NCBI GenBank assembly: GCA_947498625.1
Contig: CANMKR010000001.1
Coordinates: 674,090 to 738,089, forward strand
Length of the DNA: 64,000 bases
Reading direction: 5' to 3'
Source of the DNA: an uncultured Kangiella sp.
GTDB taxonomy: Bacteria; Pseudomonadota; Gammaproteobacteria; Enterobacterales; Kangiellaceae
The position numbers and the translations under genes are program-made. Below the pieces are notes generated by a model, which was not told the origin of the DNA, did no database searches, and saw only the letters and a program-made list of their open reading frames with translations. Below, piece after piece: positions 29,735-39,445 of the stretch (positions are counted from its first letter, which is position 1; each line of letters begins with the position of its first letter).

Positions 29735-31111
29735 TTAGGCGAAGAAGAAGGTTGCTAATCCTAGTAACGCGAAAAAACCTGCCACGTCAGTAACGGTAGT
29801 CAGAATAACTCCTCCAGCAATTGCAGGGTCGATGTTCATTTTCTTTAATACCATTGGCAGAGTAGCGCCGACTAAAACTCCGGTCACTAGATTAAATAAC
29901 ATGGCGCCGCCAATAGTTATGGCAAGATGCAAATGGTTGAACTCAACCGCTTTGTAGAGCGCAAAAAGGTAGACAAGGCTAGCGATCACGAATGCCCATA
30001 GAGTGCCGTTAATGATGCTTACAGCCAGTTCTTTTTTCATTAAGTAAGCACGATTTCCTTCACTGATATGTCCTAGCGACATACCGCGTATCACCAGCGT
30101 TAAAGTTTGAGTTCCTGCAATACCGCCCATACTAGGGACGATTGGGAGTAATACCGCTAATAAAGTCACCTTCGCAATGGTACTTTCAAAAAGACCTATT
30201 ACTAAGGCTGCTAAAATAACGGTGACTAAATTTATCCCGAGCCAAATAGCACGCCTTTTAGCGGTCTTACTGATCGAGCCAAAAGTATCTTCAAATTCAT
30301 CCAAGCGAGCCATAGATAATAGGGAGTGATCAGCTTCTTCAACGATAACGTCTACTACGTCATCAATGGTAATTCTGCCTAGTAGTTTGTTATTACTATC
30401 TACCACTGGCGCGGTCACTAAATCATGACGTTGGAATAATTGTGCAACCTCAGCATCATCGGTATCTGCCAAAATTGGAAAGTGATTCTCGATAACCAAA
30501 TCTAAAATAGGTGTCTCTGGCGGATGAGTTAAAATCGAGCTAATGGTGACTGAGCCGATTAAATGATCATTCGAATCAACAACATAAAGCTGATCCGTAT
30601 TATCAGGCAGGTTTCCTCTTATTCTAAGATAACGCAGCACCACTTCTACAGATACCCTGGGGCGGATCATGATGGTATCAATATTCATCAAGCCGCCAGC
30701 AGTATCTTCAGGATAAGATAAGGCTTGTTCGATTTGCGAACGATTTTGCTCGTCTAATCGTCTTAGTACTTGCGAGCTTAATTTTTCAGAAAGATCCTCG
30801 ATGATATCAACCGCGTCATCGGTATCCATCTCGGAAACCACATCAGCCAATTCTTGCGGTTGCATCTTATCGATGAAGTCTTGGCGTACTTCATCGGATA
30901 AATATTGCAGCACCTCACCTTGATGATCAATATCAATCAGTTCCCAAGCAGTTTTACGAACTTTTGGCGGCGATGATTCAAGGAATAAGGCAATATCCGG
31001 CGCAAACAATTCGGATAATAAATTTTCAAAAGTAACCAGCTGACCGCCTTCTAAAGCTTTATTCAGCTGAAGCAGTTGTTCTTTACTTTGATTTGTTTGA
31101 TTATCCGTCAT
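29735..31111 (-). CDS. mgtE: Magnesium transporter MgtE
   Basis: The 458-residue channel has the N-terminal MgtE helical domain (about 25-130, including LSYPEDTAGGLMN), paired CBS domains (about 135-255, with VVDSNDHLIGSV and GRITIDDVVDVI), the plug helix and five membrane spans (about 285-455) with PIVPSMGGIAGTQTLTLVIRG. It imports Mg2+ under control of the cytosolic Mg-sensing domains. It is the last gene of the minus-strand run and occupies the place next to rapZ where many gammaproteobacteria have the HPr-like NPr gene. Confidence 0.95.
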   Translation of the reverse strand: MTDNQTNQSKEQLLQLNKALEGGQLVTFENLLSELFAPDIALFLESSPPKVRKTAWELIDIDHQGEVLQYLSDEVRQDFIDKMQPQELADVVSEMDTDDAVDIIEDLSEKLSSQVLRRLDEQNRSQIEQALSYPEDTAGGLMNIDTIMIRPRVSVEVVLRYLRIRGNLPDNTDQLYVVDSNDHLIGSVTISSILTHPPETPILDLVIENHFPILADTDDAEVAQLFQRHDLVTAPVVDSNNKLLGRITIDDVVDVIVEEADHSLLSMARLDEFEDTFGSISKTAKRRAIWLGINLVTVILAALVIGLFESTIAKVTLLAVLLPIVPSMGGIAGTQTLTLVIRGMSLGHISEGNRAYLMKKELAVSIINGTLWAFVIASLVYLFALYKAVEFNHLHLAITIGGAMLFNLVTGVLVGATLPMVLKKMNIDPAIAGGVILTTVTDVAGFFALLGLATFFFA

Positions 31112-31178
31112 AAAGCCGATCTTAGCTTTTGATTTGATTCAAATTTTACATAAAACAGCTAGAGCTGGCTAGCTATCT

Positions 31179-32045
31179 TTATTTGCCAAGATTCTCAAGT
31201 TGTTGGTGGCGAATTTGCAGATTGGGATATTGGGCTAGAAAGTATTCCCCGAGCTTTTCAACAATATAGACTGAACGATGCTTACCTCCGGTGCAGCCAA
31301 CAGCGAAAGTAAAGTAGCTACGATCTTGTTTTGCAAAAGCAGGTAACCAGGTATCGAGAAAAACCCTGACTTGCCAAAGATACTCCATAACCTGATCATC
31401 AGCGCCTAGATAATTTTGAATAGGCTCATCTTTACCGGTAAAAGGTCTTAAATCTGGAACCCAATGCGGATTGGGTAAGCAGCGGGCATCGAAAATAAAG
31501 TCGGCGTCTTGTGGTGCGCCATGTTTGAAGCCAAATGAAGTGAACAAAATATCCATATTGGATTGAGTATTTTGAGTTACTCGGCTACGAATTTGTTCTC
31601 TTAAGTCGTGCGGCGTTAAGGTGCTGGTGTTAATCACCAGATCTGCAATTGCACGAATCGGACTTATCAGTTGTTCTTCTTGTTGCATCGCGTCTCGTAA
31701 TGAAATCCCGCTATGGGTGAGTGGATGTCGTCTTCGAGTTTCACTAAAACGTTTTAGCAATACCGTTTCGTTGGCATCAATAAAAATAACTTTTAAATCA
31801 GGATGTACTATTTTGATTCGCTCCATTTCTTGAGTGAAGTGTTCTAGATCACCTGGATTTCGAGCATCAACACTTATCGCTAAGGCGTCGGTATGTTTGA
31901 AGTGGCGGTTACGAACTTCAAGGGTTAGTTCTAACGGTAAATTATCAATGCAATAATAACCTGCATCCTCAAGCGCCTTTAGTGCTACCGATTTGCCAGA
32001 GCCAGAGCGGCCACTAAGAATGACTAGTTTCATTTTTGGGTGCAT
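31179..32045 (-). CDS. rapZ: RNase adapter RapZ
   Basis: The 288-residue protein senses glucosamine-6-phosphate and directs RNase E to the sRNA GlmZ in enterics. The Walker A motif is GRSGSGKSVALKAL; RRRHPLT and the C-terminal FAVGCTGGKHRSVYIVEKL are conserved. Two ATGs compete: 32045 (MHPKMKLV) and 32033 (MKLVILSG), and the AAGG site falls between ideal distances for each. Its start overlaps the ptsN end by about 20-32 bp, indicating coupling. Confidence 0.95.
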   Translation of the reverse strand: MHPKMKLVILSGRSGSGKSVALKALEDAGYYCIDNLPLELTLEVRNRHFKHTDALAISVDARNPGDLEHFTQEMERIKIVHPDLKVIFIDANETVLLKRFSETRRRHPLTHSGISLRDAMQQEEQLISPIRAIADLVINTSTLTPHDLREQIRSRVTQNTQSNMDILFTSFGFKHGAPQDADFIFDARCLPNPHWVPDLRPFTGKDEPIQNYLGADDQVMEYLWQVRVFLDTWLPAFAKQDRSYFTFAVGCTGGKHRSVYIVEKLGEYFLAQYPNLQIRHQQLENLGK

Positions 32046-32526
32046 TTTCCTTGAGTTCCACTGAGTTACACATTTCTAGGGCGCCAAGCATTATGTCATA
32101 AAGCGCTTGTCCATTATGCGCATTTCTTATTTGCGCGCGCAATACTTTATCTTGAAATAGTTCAACTATTTGGTTGAGGCCACCCAATTCTTGAAAGTCG
32201 TAATTTTCTGGAACTAATAAACAAAACATGAGGTCGACAACTTCTTGATCAGGTGCAGAAAAATCGACCCCTTCTTCTAAGCTTAGCAGGGCGCCAATCG
32301 GTCTTTGGCAATCAATCGTTCTCGCATGAGGTAAGGCAACGCCATTACCAATAGCGGTTGAGCCTAATTGCTCACGAGTAATTAGCGCTTTTAGAACTTC
32401 AAAGTCATCTAAAGCATTATCATGTTGTTGTAATGATTGAGCGAGAATTTGTAAGGCTTTTTTTCGACTAGTAGCTTGTTCCCCAAGCAAACAAAGCTCA
32501 GGGAACAAAATTTCAGAAATTTGCAT
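32014..32526 (-). CDS. ptsN: Nitrogen-regulatory PTS protein EIIA-Ntr
   Basis: The 170-residue EIIA domain of the PTS-Ntr relay carries the phosphorylated His67 in GVALPHART, with GSTAIGNGV before it. It regulates potassium transport, nitrogen and envelope stress by protein contact. It lies between hpf and rapZ as usual. The phosphocarrier NPr gene that often follows rapZ is not present in this window. Confidence 0.95.
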   Translation of the reverse strand: MQISEILFPELCLLGEQATSRKKALQILAQSLQQHDNALDDFEVLKALITREQLGSTAIGNGVALPHARTIDCQRPIGALLSLEEGVDFSAPDQEVVDLMFCLLVPENYDFQELGGLNQIVELFQDKVLRAQIRNAHNGQALYDIMLGALEMCNSVELKENAPKNETSHS

Positions 32527-32543
32527 TTAGAATTCGAGTGACA

Positions 32544-32831
32544 TTAGTGTCTGGTAAGTTTCTCTTTATGTTTTATCACTTGACGGTCTAGTTTATCAAC
32601 TAATAAATCAATTGCAGCGTACATATCTTCTGCTTCACTGTTGGCAAAGATCTCACCACCATTAACATTAAGGGTGGCTTCAGCTATTTGACGTACTTTT
32701 TCAACGCTGAGAATAACGTAAACATTATTGATGTGATCGAAATGGCGTTCCAACCTTTCAAATTTATCATTAACGAAAGATTTTAAAGCATCAGTGACTT
32801 CCATATGACGGCCAGTTAAATTGATTTGCAT
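32544..32831 (-). CDS. hpf: Short ribosome hibernation promoting factor
   Basis: The 95-residue protein is the short form of HPF/RaiA: MQINLTGRHMEVTDALKSFV, a basic groove and AIDLLVDKLDRQVIKHKEK. It binds the 30S decoding centre in resting cells to promote 100S dimers. It lies between rpoN and ptsN, 17 bp before ptsN. Confidence 0.95.
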   Translation of the reverse strand: MQINLTGRHMEVTDALKSFVNDKFERLERHFDHINNVYVILSVEKVRQIAEATLNVNGGEIFANSEAEDMYAAIDLLVDKLDRQVIKHKEKLTRH

Positions 32832-32857
32832 AGTATGATTCCTTTTGTTGATATTAA

Positions 32858-34252
32858 TTAAAGGATAGTCGATAACTGTTTGCGCTTAGTTGCGCTAGGG
32901 ATATTAAGAGCATCACGATATTTTGCCACGGTTCTCCTGGCAATTGTGATCCCTAATTCAGCTAATAAACTGACAATTGAGTTATCGCTAAGGGGTTTTT
33001 TGGAAGGTTCAGATTCAATAATTTTTTGGATCTGATGTTTAACCGCAGTTTGTGACCATTCACCTCCTTTTTCAGGATTGATAGCATTTGAGAATAATGC
33101 TTTTAAAGGGATAACTCCACTTGGAGTTTGACAATACTTATTACTGGTAGCTCTGGAGATTGTCGATTCATGTAAATCTAAGGCATCAGCAACAGTGATC
33201 AGATTTAGTGGTTTTAAAGCAGCATCACCGTTTTCAAAAAACTCTTTTTGATGAACGATTAAATAGTCAGCAATTCTTTGTAAGGTTGATTTTCGAGCTG
33301 CTAATGAATTCAAAAACTGTTGTGCCAGTTGGGTTTTATCTTTTATGTATTTTCTCTCATCTGCTTTAACACTTTGTTTGGCCAACACCAGATAATCCGT
33401 ATTTATTTGCAATCTTGGTAACTCTTTAGTGTTAACTTTAGCTTGCCACTGGTGATTAATCTGCGAGAAATCAATATCAGGCTTGATATAGTCGATGCTG
33501 CTATCAGCGCGATAATCATTGGGTCTTTGTCGAAGTGTTTGAATGATATTTAGCAGTGCTTTTAATTCATCTTTACTTATTCCCAACTTACTTTCAATTT
33601 TTTCATATTGATGATCCGCTAATAACTTAAAGTGGTGATTGAATAATACTTTTAATTGCGACACTTGTTGTTGTGAAATGGCTAACTTGCGATTATCAGT
33701 AATTTGAAAAGATAAAAATTCTTGTAAATCTAAACAAGCGCAACCACTCGGTTCAAACGTTTGAATCAGATGTTTTATGGCTAACACTTCTCCTTCGTCA
33801 GTTTCAAGTTGCGTATCCTGTCGCATTTGGCTAGCTATTTCTCTTTCACTTAAGGTCAAAAAACCTGATTCGTTGAGGTTTTCAGTAATGTAGTAGCCAA
33901 TCTCAAGATCTTTTCTTGATAGATGGTGGAGTTGTAGCTGAGATTCCAACGATTCCTTAAGATCTGCTTGATCTGGAATAGACTCCCAATAATTTTCTTG
34001 GGTTTGTGAATCAGTTTTGCTTTGGCTGCTAACTGAACTAAGGCTATTAGCGGTTAGAAGCTCACTATTAGGATCATTTGTCTCATTGCTATTTGGTAAG
34101 TCTTCGCAAACCAGTAGCGGGTTATTGTCAAGTTGGTATTGAATTTCTTGAGCCAATTCTAGCTGAGAAAGCTGGAGCAGTTTGATTGATTGCTGCAACT
34201 GAGGATTGAGTTTAATCTGCTGTTTGAGTTGTAACTCTAACGCTTGGTTCAT
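32858..34252 (-). CDS. rpoN: RNA polymerase sigma-54 factor
   Basis: The 464-residue factor shows the Gln/Leu-rich activator-interacting region I (LKQQIKLNPQLQQSIKLLQL), an acidic linker, the core-binding and HTH region (DLHESTISRATSNKYCQTP) and the C-terminal RpoN box ARRTVAKYR. It reads -24/-12 promoters. It sits directly downstream of lptB with a 163-bp gap. The hpf, ptsN and rapZ genes follow, the classic rpoN cluster. Confidence 0.97.
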   Translation of the reverse strand: MNQALELQLKQQIKLNPQLQQSIKLLQLSQLELAQEIQYQLDNNPLLVCEDLPNSNETNDPNSELLTANSLSSVSSQSKTDSQTQENYWESIPDQADLKESLESQLQLHHLSRKDLEIGYYITENLNESGFLTLSEREIASQMRQDTQLETDEGEVLAIKHLIQTFEPSGCACLDLQEFLSFQITDNRKLAISQQQVSQLKVLFNHHFKLLADHQYEKIESKLGISKDELKALLNIIQTLRQRPNDYRADSSIDYIKPDIDFSQINHQWQAKVNTKELPRLQINTDYLVLAKQSVKADERKYIKDKTQLAQQFLNSLAARKSTLQRIADYLIVHQKEFFENGDAALKPLNLITVADALDLHESTISRATSNKYCQTPSGVIPLKALFSNAINPEKGGEWSQTAVKHQIQKIIESEPSKKPLSDNSIVSLLAELGITIARRTVAKYRDALNIPSATKRKQLSTIL

Positions 34253-34415
34253 TAATATCTTATGATTCTTTGATCCGTTTTACATCCGTTAACTTACAAG
34301 TTACTCCTAAGGATAATAGCTTGCAAGTGCTTATTAAAGTGATGGGGTTAAAAATTGTAAATTCAACAACTTGGCTGGAGAAAAGAAAAGCAAAAGCAAA
34401 CGGACAAAGGGAAAA

Positions 34416-35141
34416 CTACATAGTGAAGTGTTCGCCTAAATAACGTTTCCTAACCAACTTATTATTCAAGATTTCATCAGGTGTTCCTTCGGCGATAATA
34501 TTTCCTGAATCAACAATGTAAGCATGTTCACAAACATCAAGAGTTTCACGAACATTGTGATCAGTGATTAAGACTCCAAGACCACGCTCTTTAAGTTGCT
34601 CGATAATGCCTTTGATATCGATGACTGAGATAGGGTCAACACCAGCAAAAGGCTCATCTAACAAAATGAACTTAGGGTCGTTGGCAAGCGCTCTAGCAAT
34701 TTCAACTCGGCGTCTTTCGCCTCCAGATAAGCTCATACCAAGGCTGCGACGAATATGTTCAATATGAAACTCCTTAAGGAGTTGTTCAAGTTTTTCTTCT
34801 CGTTCTTGAGCGGAAAGCTCTTTGCGCAGCTGCAGAATTGCCATAATGTTATCTTGCACAGTGAGTTTTCTGAAGATAGAAGCTTCTTGCGGCAAGTATC
34901 CGATACCCATTTTGGCTCTATTGTGCATGGCTACCGAAGTTAAATCGGTATCATCCAACAATATTTTCCCATCATCAGAGGGTACTAACCCTACAATCAT
35001 ATAAAATGAAGTTGTTTTCCCTGCTCCATTGGGGCCTAGTAATCCAACTACCGCGCCTTGTTCAACTTGTAAGCTAACGCTCTCAACTACTTTGCGGCTT
35101 TTGTAACTTTTTGCTAACGATTTGGCGTACAAAATACTCAT
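34416..35141 (-). CDS. lptB: LPS export ATPase LptB
   Basis: The 241-residue ABC ATPase powers LptFG extraction of LPS. Walker A is GPNGAGKTT, the signature [16 protein letters not shown], Walker [14 protein letters not shown], and the switch histidine is in [10 protein letters not shown]. It abuts lptA without a gap. lptF and lptG are not in this window, as is normal. Confidence 0.97.
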   Translation of the reverse strand: MSILYAKSLAKSYKSRKVVESVSLQVEQGAVVGLLGPNGAGKTTSFYMIVGLVPSDDGKILLDDTDLTSVAMHNRAKMGIGYLPQEASIFRKLTVQDNIMAILQLRKELSAQEREEKLEQLLKEFHIEHIRRSLGMSLSGGERRRVEIARALANDPKFILLDEPFAGVDPISVIDIKGIIEQLKERGLGVLITDHNVRETLDVCEHAYIVDSGNIIAEGTPDEILNNKLVRKRYLGEHFTM

Positions 35142-35891
35142 TTACGGCTGCTCTTTTTTATCTTTGTTATATGAGTCTTGATTTTCAGCTTCTTTTTGCC
35201 AAAAGAATTCGGTCTCTACTCTTTGACTACCATCTTCACTTTGTTGAGCAGAAATTAACTCAGTTTCTCCATCATAAATCATAGAGGCTGCGGCCATTAA
35301 CGAGTCTCCTTGACGCAGTTGAACATTTCCTCTGAGCTCAGTTTGGCGAGCTTTACCGTTAGAGCTTAAGCTGGCTGCGCGAGCTTCAATTAAAGCTTGT
35401 TGCGGGCGCTGTAACTTGAAAAAAGTTGGACTACCTGTCAGGGTGAAGCTGAACCCGCCGGCTGTTTTACGATTTGCTTTGAGCTTATTTCCGGTTAATG
35501 TGAGCGTATCCTGCTTGGAAGTTTGCACTATGTTAATGGCATCATTAGCAGAACCTGAAGCGATGATTTCGCCCGAGTCTTCCCAATACAATATTTCTGG
35601 TGATTGGATACTGGTTTTTTCTCCGCGAACATCAATAAAAGTTACCATCACAGGATTGCCAATAACGCTGACTTTTTTTCTATTATTATTAACTCTGATC
35701 AGTTTATCTGCAGAGATGGTTAGTTGGCCATGCTGATAACTCACATTACCTTGATAGATAAATTCATTCCTATCAATAAACGATTGCTCAGCTTTAATTT
35801 TTGCTTTTTCTAATTCAGCAGCATCTACAAACCCAGAGTAAGATAAGGTTGCGGCAGTGAAAGCCAAAATTGAAATTATAGGATATCTCAT
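35142..35891 (-). CDS. lptA: LPS periplasmic bridge protein LptA (large form)
   Basis: The 249-residue protein has a signal peptide (to about VDAAE, residue 25) and the OstA/LptA beta-jellyroll (NEFIYQGNVSYQHGQLTISADKLI), which stacks into the periplasmic LPS bridge. It is longer than E. coli LptA (185 residues); the extra 60 C-terminal residues continue with a second OstA-like stretch (ARQTELRGNVQLRQGDSLM) and a charged tail. It overlaps lptC by 4 bp and adjoins lptB. Confidence 0.92.
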   Translation of the reverse strand: MRYPIISILAFTAATLSYSGFVDAAELEKAKIKAEQSFIDRNEFIYQGNVSYQHGQLTISADKLIRVNNNRKKVSVIGNPVMVTFIDVRGEKTSIQSPEILYWEDSGEIIASGSANDAINIVQTSKQDTLTLTGNKLKANRKTAGGFSFTLTGSPTFFKLQRPQQALIEARAASLSSNGKARQTELRGNVQLRQGDSLMAAASMIYDGETELISAQQSEDGSQRVETEFFWQKEAENQDSYNKDKKEQP

Positions 35892-36442
35892 AATTCTTCT
35901 GATACTACCTTAGATTTAAAGTGAATAACATTCTCTTTTAAGTCTGCATTCATGCCTACGGCTGTTAGTTGATATAAATTACTTTTTAATAAAATAGCAC
36001 TTTTTGTGGAAGCATTTTCTGATGCTAAATCGATCAACAAATTATCTGTTGTTAGCTCTGCGCTAGCGCCACCAGCATCACTGATTAGAATACTTACGCC
36101 ATTGGTTAGCAGCAGCTCTTCGCTTAACTCTTTATTGGTTGCTTTATTTGCAGTCACTTTCCATTGCTCATTGTTGCTATTAATAATGGTTAAAACTGGA
36201 TTTTCCATTGCCGTTTCTTGCTTAAATATATAATGCAAAGTTTTAGCGCTAGTAAACTGTCTTTCTTGCAACCCTTCGGCATTAAAATCATAAGACTCAG
36301 TATTGATAAGGAAGTAATCAGGATTAGTTTTTTCTTGAATGAAATTGGGTGTGGCTACTTCTGTTCTATCCCATAAAAAAGCAACGATAACGGTGATTGG
36401 AATGAGTAGCCATAAAATGGCGCGGCCTTTTAAAAAGTTCAT
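35888..36442 (-). CDS. lptC: LPS export membrane protein LptC
   Basis: The 184-residue bitopic protein has an N-terminal membrane helix (about residues 8-25) and a periplasmic LptC jellyroll with TESYDFNAEGLQERQFTSAKTLHY and LTTDNLLIDL. It hands LPS from LptBFG to LptA. It starts 2 bp after kdsC and overlaps lptA by 4 bp. Confidence 0.92.
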   Translation of the reverse strand: MNFLKGRAILWLLIPITVIVAFLWDRTEVATPNFIQEKTNPDYFLINTESYDFNAEGLQERQFTSAKTLHYIFKQETAMENPVLTIINSNNEQWKVTANKATNKELSEELLLTNGVSILISDAGGASAELTTDNLLIDLASENASTKSAILLKSNLYQLTAVGMNADLKENVIHFKSKVVSEEL

Positions 36443-36444
36443 AC

Positions 36445-37041
36445 TTAACCTTTTAAATCACTCTGTAAATAGTCCTTTACATAGTCCTGTAAATAACTCG
36501 CCAAATGACCATCTAATAAATTTTGGCTATGCAAAATTAAGTCTGAAACCTCTCTTACCGCACCAAATCCACCTTTTTGCGAAGTTATCCAATCCGCATG
36601 TTTTTGCACAAACCAATGGGCATCTGAAACGGCAATGCCTAAACCTGCTTTTTGAATTAAAGGGAGATCCGGTAAATCATCACCAACATGACAAACTTGC
36701 TCGGCAGTTATTTGGTATTTTTCACAAAGCTCTGCAAAAGCAGATGTTTTATCTAAATGTCCTTGATAATAGTCTTGAATGGAAAGTTCTTGGCAGCGCT
36801 TTTCTACAATTTTCGAATTACGACCGGTGATAATTGCTGTCGCAATACCAAATTTCTGCAAGGCTTTAATTCCAAAACCATCTTTGATATTGAAGGTTTT
36901 AAGTTCTTCATCAGAGTTACCAAGAATCACTTGACCATTACTTAAAACACCATCGACATCACAAATGAGCAAGCGAATTTTGCTCGCTTTTTCGAGTAAG
37001 TCTTCTGATAAGTTATCTAATTGAGGATTTAATCTTGTCAT
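36445..37041 (-). CDS. kdsC: Kdo-8-phosphate phosphatase
   Basis: The 198-residue HAD phosphatase removes phosphate from Kdo-8-P. The catalytic DxD is Asp28/Asp30 in LLICDVDGVLSNG; IITGRNSKIVEKRC and HVGDDLPDLPLIQKAG complete the HAD motifs. It lies between kdsD and lptC, the standard order. Confidence 0.96.
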   Translation of the reverse strand: MTRLNPQLDNLSEDLLEKASKIRLLICDVDGVLSNGQVILGNSDEELKTFNIKDGFGIKALQKFGIATAIITGRNSKIVEKRCQELSIQDYYQGHLDKTSAFAELCEKYQITAEQVCHVGDDLPDLPLIQKAGLGIAVSDAHWFVQKHADWITSQKGGFGAVREVSDLILHSQNLLDGHLASYLQDYVKDYLQSDLKG

Positions 37042-37052
37042 AATGCTTTTTG

Positions 37053-38030
37053 TTAGACGACACCAGCTTTTAGCAGGTCATGCATGTTTAGAGCGCCAAT
37101 AGGTTCATTTTGTTCATTTAAAATGACCAAAGCGTTAATGCTGTTCGATTGCATGATTTGCACTGCTTCAGAAGCTAGAGTTCCAGAGGTGACAGTCTTA
37201 CAGTTTTTAGTCATTAATTCACCAATGGGCTTAGCTAAAATATTGGTTTCGCTTTCTAAAGCTCGGCGCAAATCGCCATCAGTAAAAATACCTAACAGCT
37301 GTTTGTCAGCATTGACAATGGCAGTCATGCCCAAACGCTTGTTAGTAATTTCAAGTAAGGCTTCTTTTACAGAAACTGCTTCTGAAACCGATGGGAAATC
37401 ATCGCCAGCGTGCATTAAATCGTCGACAGCTAATAACAGTTTTTTGCCCAAGCTGCCGCCAGGGTGAGAAAGCGCGAAATCATCAGCGGTAAAACCACGC
37501 GCTTCTAGCAGGCTGACAGCAATAGCATCGGCCAATACCAATACCGAAGTAGTCGAGGCGGTAGGGGCTAAATTATGCGGACAAGCTTCTTGCTTTACTG
37601 CAACGGTAAGGTGAACCTGGCTTGCTTTGGCTAATTGCGAATTAGGGTTGCCAGTAATGGATATCAGAGGAATACCGCGACGCTTAATCACGGGTAATAA
37701 ACTGGTCACTTCATGAGTTTCGCCAGAATTGGACAGGGCAATTACAATATCTTGCTCGCTGATCATGCCCAAATCACCATGACTAGCTTCGGCAGGATGG
37801 ACAAAAAACGCTGGAGTGCCTGTGCTAGCTAGTGTGGCGGCCATCTTATTACCAATATGGCCTGACTTGCCCATACCAATAACCACAACTTTGCCTTGGC
37901 AATCCAAAATACTCTGACATGCGCTAATAAAGTCATCACCAAGAGTGTCTGCTAACTCTTGAATCGCATTTTGCTCAATAGCAAAAACAGTTTTCGCGCT
38001 TTTTATAAATGAATGCTTAGTAGGGTTCAT
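37053..38030 (-). CDS. kdsD: Arabinose-5-phosphate isomerase
   Basis: The 325-residue enzyme converts ribulose-5-P to arabinose-5-P for Kdo. An N-terminal SIS domain (VVIGMGKSGHIGNKMAATLASTGTPAFFVHPAEASHGD) precedes two CBS domains. The ATG at 38028-38030 (MNPTKHSF) is chosen as matching the family; a GTG six codons upstream is in frame. kdsC follows after 11 bp. Confidence 0.95.
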   Translation of the reverse strand: MNPTKHSFIKSAKTVFAIEQNAIQELADTLGDDFISACQSILDCQGKVVVIGMGKSGHIGNKMAATLASTGTPAFFVHPAEASHGDLGMISEQDIVIALSNSGETHEVTSLLPVIKRRGIPLISITGNPNSQLAKASQVHLTVAVKQEACPHNLAPTASTTSVLVLADAIAVSLLEARGFTADDFALSHPGGSLGKKLLLAVDDLMHAGDDFPSVSEAVSVKEALLEITNKRLGMTAIVNADKQLLGIFTDGDLRRALESETNILAKPIGELMTKNCKTVTSGTLASEAVQIMQSNSINALVILNEQNEPIGALNMHDLLKAGVV

Positions 38031-38096
38031 ATCCTTAATTATCACCACTAACTACTGTCAATAGTTACAGTTTAGCAGAGACTTAATTATCTGATT

Positions 38097-39080
38097 TTAA
38101 AAGAATCTTACCGCATAATAACCGATAAAGACGCCTAATAAAATGATTCCTTCAAGCCTAGTGATTTTACCGGGACCTTTAAAGCCATAGGCCATCACTG
38201 CCATGGCGACGGTTAAACAAAGCATTACCGGATAATCAAAGGTGATAATTTTTTCTTCAATGCTTGGCGCAGCGATTAAAGCAGGGATACCGAGCACTGC
38301 TAAAAGGTTGAAAATATTGGAGCCGATAACATTACCGATAGCAATTTCGTACTCTTCTTTTAAGACGCCCGCAATAGAAGCTGCAAGCTCAGGTAAACTA
38401 GTGCCTAATGCAACAATGGTTAAACCAATCACGGTTTCCGATACGCCAAAATGCAGTGCAATACCTGAAGCACCTTTGATCAGGATATTTGAACTGAAAA
38501 CTAACAAAATAAGACCAATTACTAGATAAAATATAGCCTTGCCGTTGCCCATGCGATCGGGTAATTCTTCGACAATTTCTTCTAACATGGGATCATCTTT
38601 TACTCGAGACTTAAGCCCCAAACGAACCAACCATATAAAATAGATGAGTAAAGATGTTAATAAAATGGCACCTTCTAAATGGCTTAATTTTAAATTCCAC
38701 AGGAATACTAATGCCATTATGGTGACACCAAATAATATCGGGATTTCTCGGCGAAGAGTACTTGAATCGACTAATAGTGGGCGGACTATAGCGGTAATAC
38801 CTAAAACCATGGCAACATTAGCAATGTTCGAGCCAATAGCATTACCAATGGCTAATTTAGGACCACAGTTTAATTCGCCTGGGTCACAAGATTTGATAGA
38901 GTCCATTAATGAAACGAATATCTCGGGAGAAGAGGAGCCAATGGCGACAATGGTCAAGCCTACAATTAAGCGAGATACGCCAAAGTTTTGTGCGATGGCA
39001 GCTGCACCGTCGGTAAAACGGTCCGCGCTCCAGACTAATAAGCTAATACCTACCAATAGGTAAGCTAGATACTCTAACAT
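38097..39080 (-). CDS. yrbG: YrbG-type calcium/sodium antiporter
   Basis: The 327-residue CaCA exchanger has two inverted halves of five membrane helices. Both alpha-repeat signatures are visible: VGLTIVAIGSSSPEIFVSL (first) and GLTIVALGTSLPELAASI (second). It leads the yrbG-kdsD-kdsC-lptCAB run, as in E. coli. Its physiological ion is inferred from family. Confidence 0.93.
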   Translation of the reverse strand: MLEYLAYLLVGISLLVWSADRFTDGAAAIAQNFGVSRLIVGLTIVAIGSSSPEIFVSLMDSIKSCDPGELNCGPKLAIGNAIGSNIANVAMVLGITAIVRPLLVDSSTLRREIPILFGVTIMALVFLWNLKLSHLEGAILLTSLLIYFIWLVRLGLKSRVKDDPMLEEIVEELPDRMGNGKAIFYLVIGLILLVFSSNILIKGASGIALHFGVSETVIGLTIVALGTSLPELAASIAGVLKEEYEIAIGNVIGSNIFNLLAVLGIPALIAAPSIEEKIITFDYPVMLCLTVAMAVMAYGFKGPGKITRLEGIILLGVFIGYYAVRFF

Positions 39081-39445
39081 GGAATTCCTAGTTTAATTTC
39101 TGACTGCGATTTTAATGTTATTGATATTAACGGCCAATATCCTTGTTATGGACTTCGGTCCATGGTTAAGCTCTATCTTAATGACATAACAGGCAGGAAA
39201 TTAAAGCAAGCTCGAATTTGTTTCAAAGCATTGCCTTTACTGCATTTAGCCAAGCCGCCTATTGTAACTGATTATTATAAAGCCTGTCATCTTATCTATG
39301 TTTGGAGAATATAGCTGTTTCTAGGCGTAAATTAAGGTAAAATCTCGCCAGATTTTGACAGACTTGATAATAGATTGGTCATTTTTTCTCAGAATAGTGA
39401 TATTTTTAAAGGATATTCTGGCGTTAAGCCAATCAAAGGTGAATT
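39081..39445. promoter_or_regulatory. Divergent yrbG/ibaG control region with UUCG hairpin
   Basis: This 365-bp gap has no convincing reading frame. It contains a perfect 6-bp hairpin with TTCG loop, ATGGAC (39148-39153) and GTCCAT (39158-39163), without a T-run, in the leader of yrbG. AAAGG lies just before the ibaG ATG. The mlaFEDCB genes that stand here in E. coli and Pseudomonas are absent. Confidence 0.45.
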
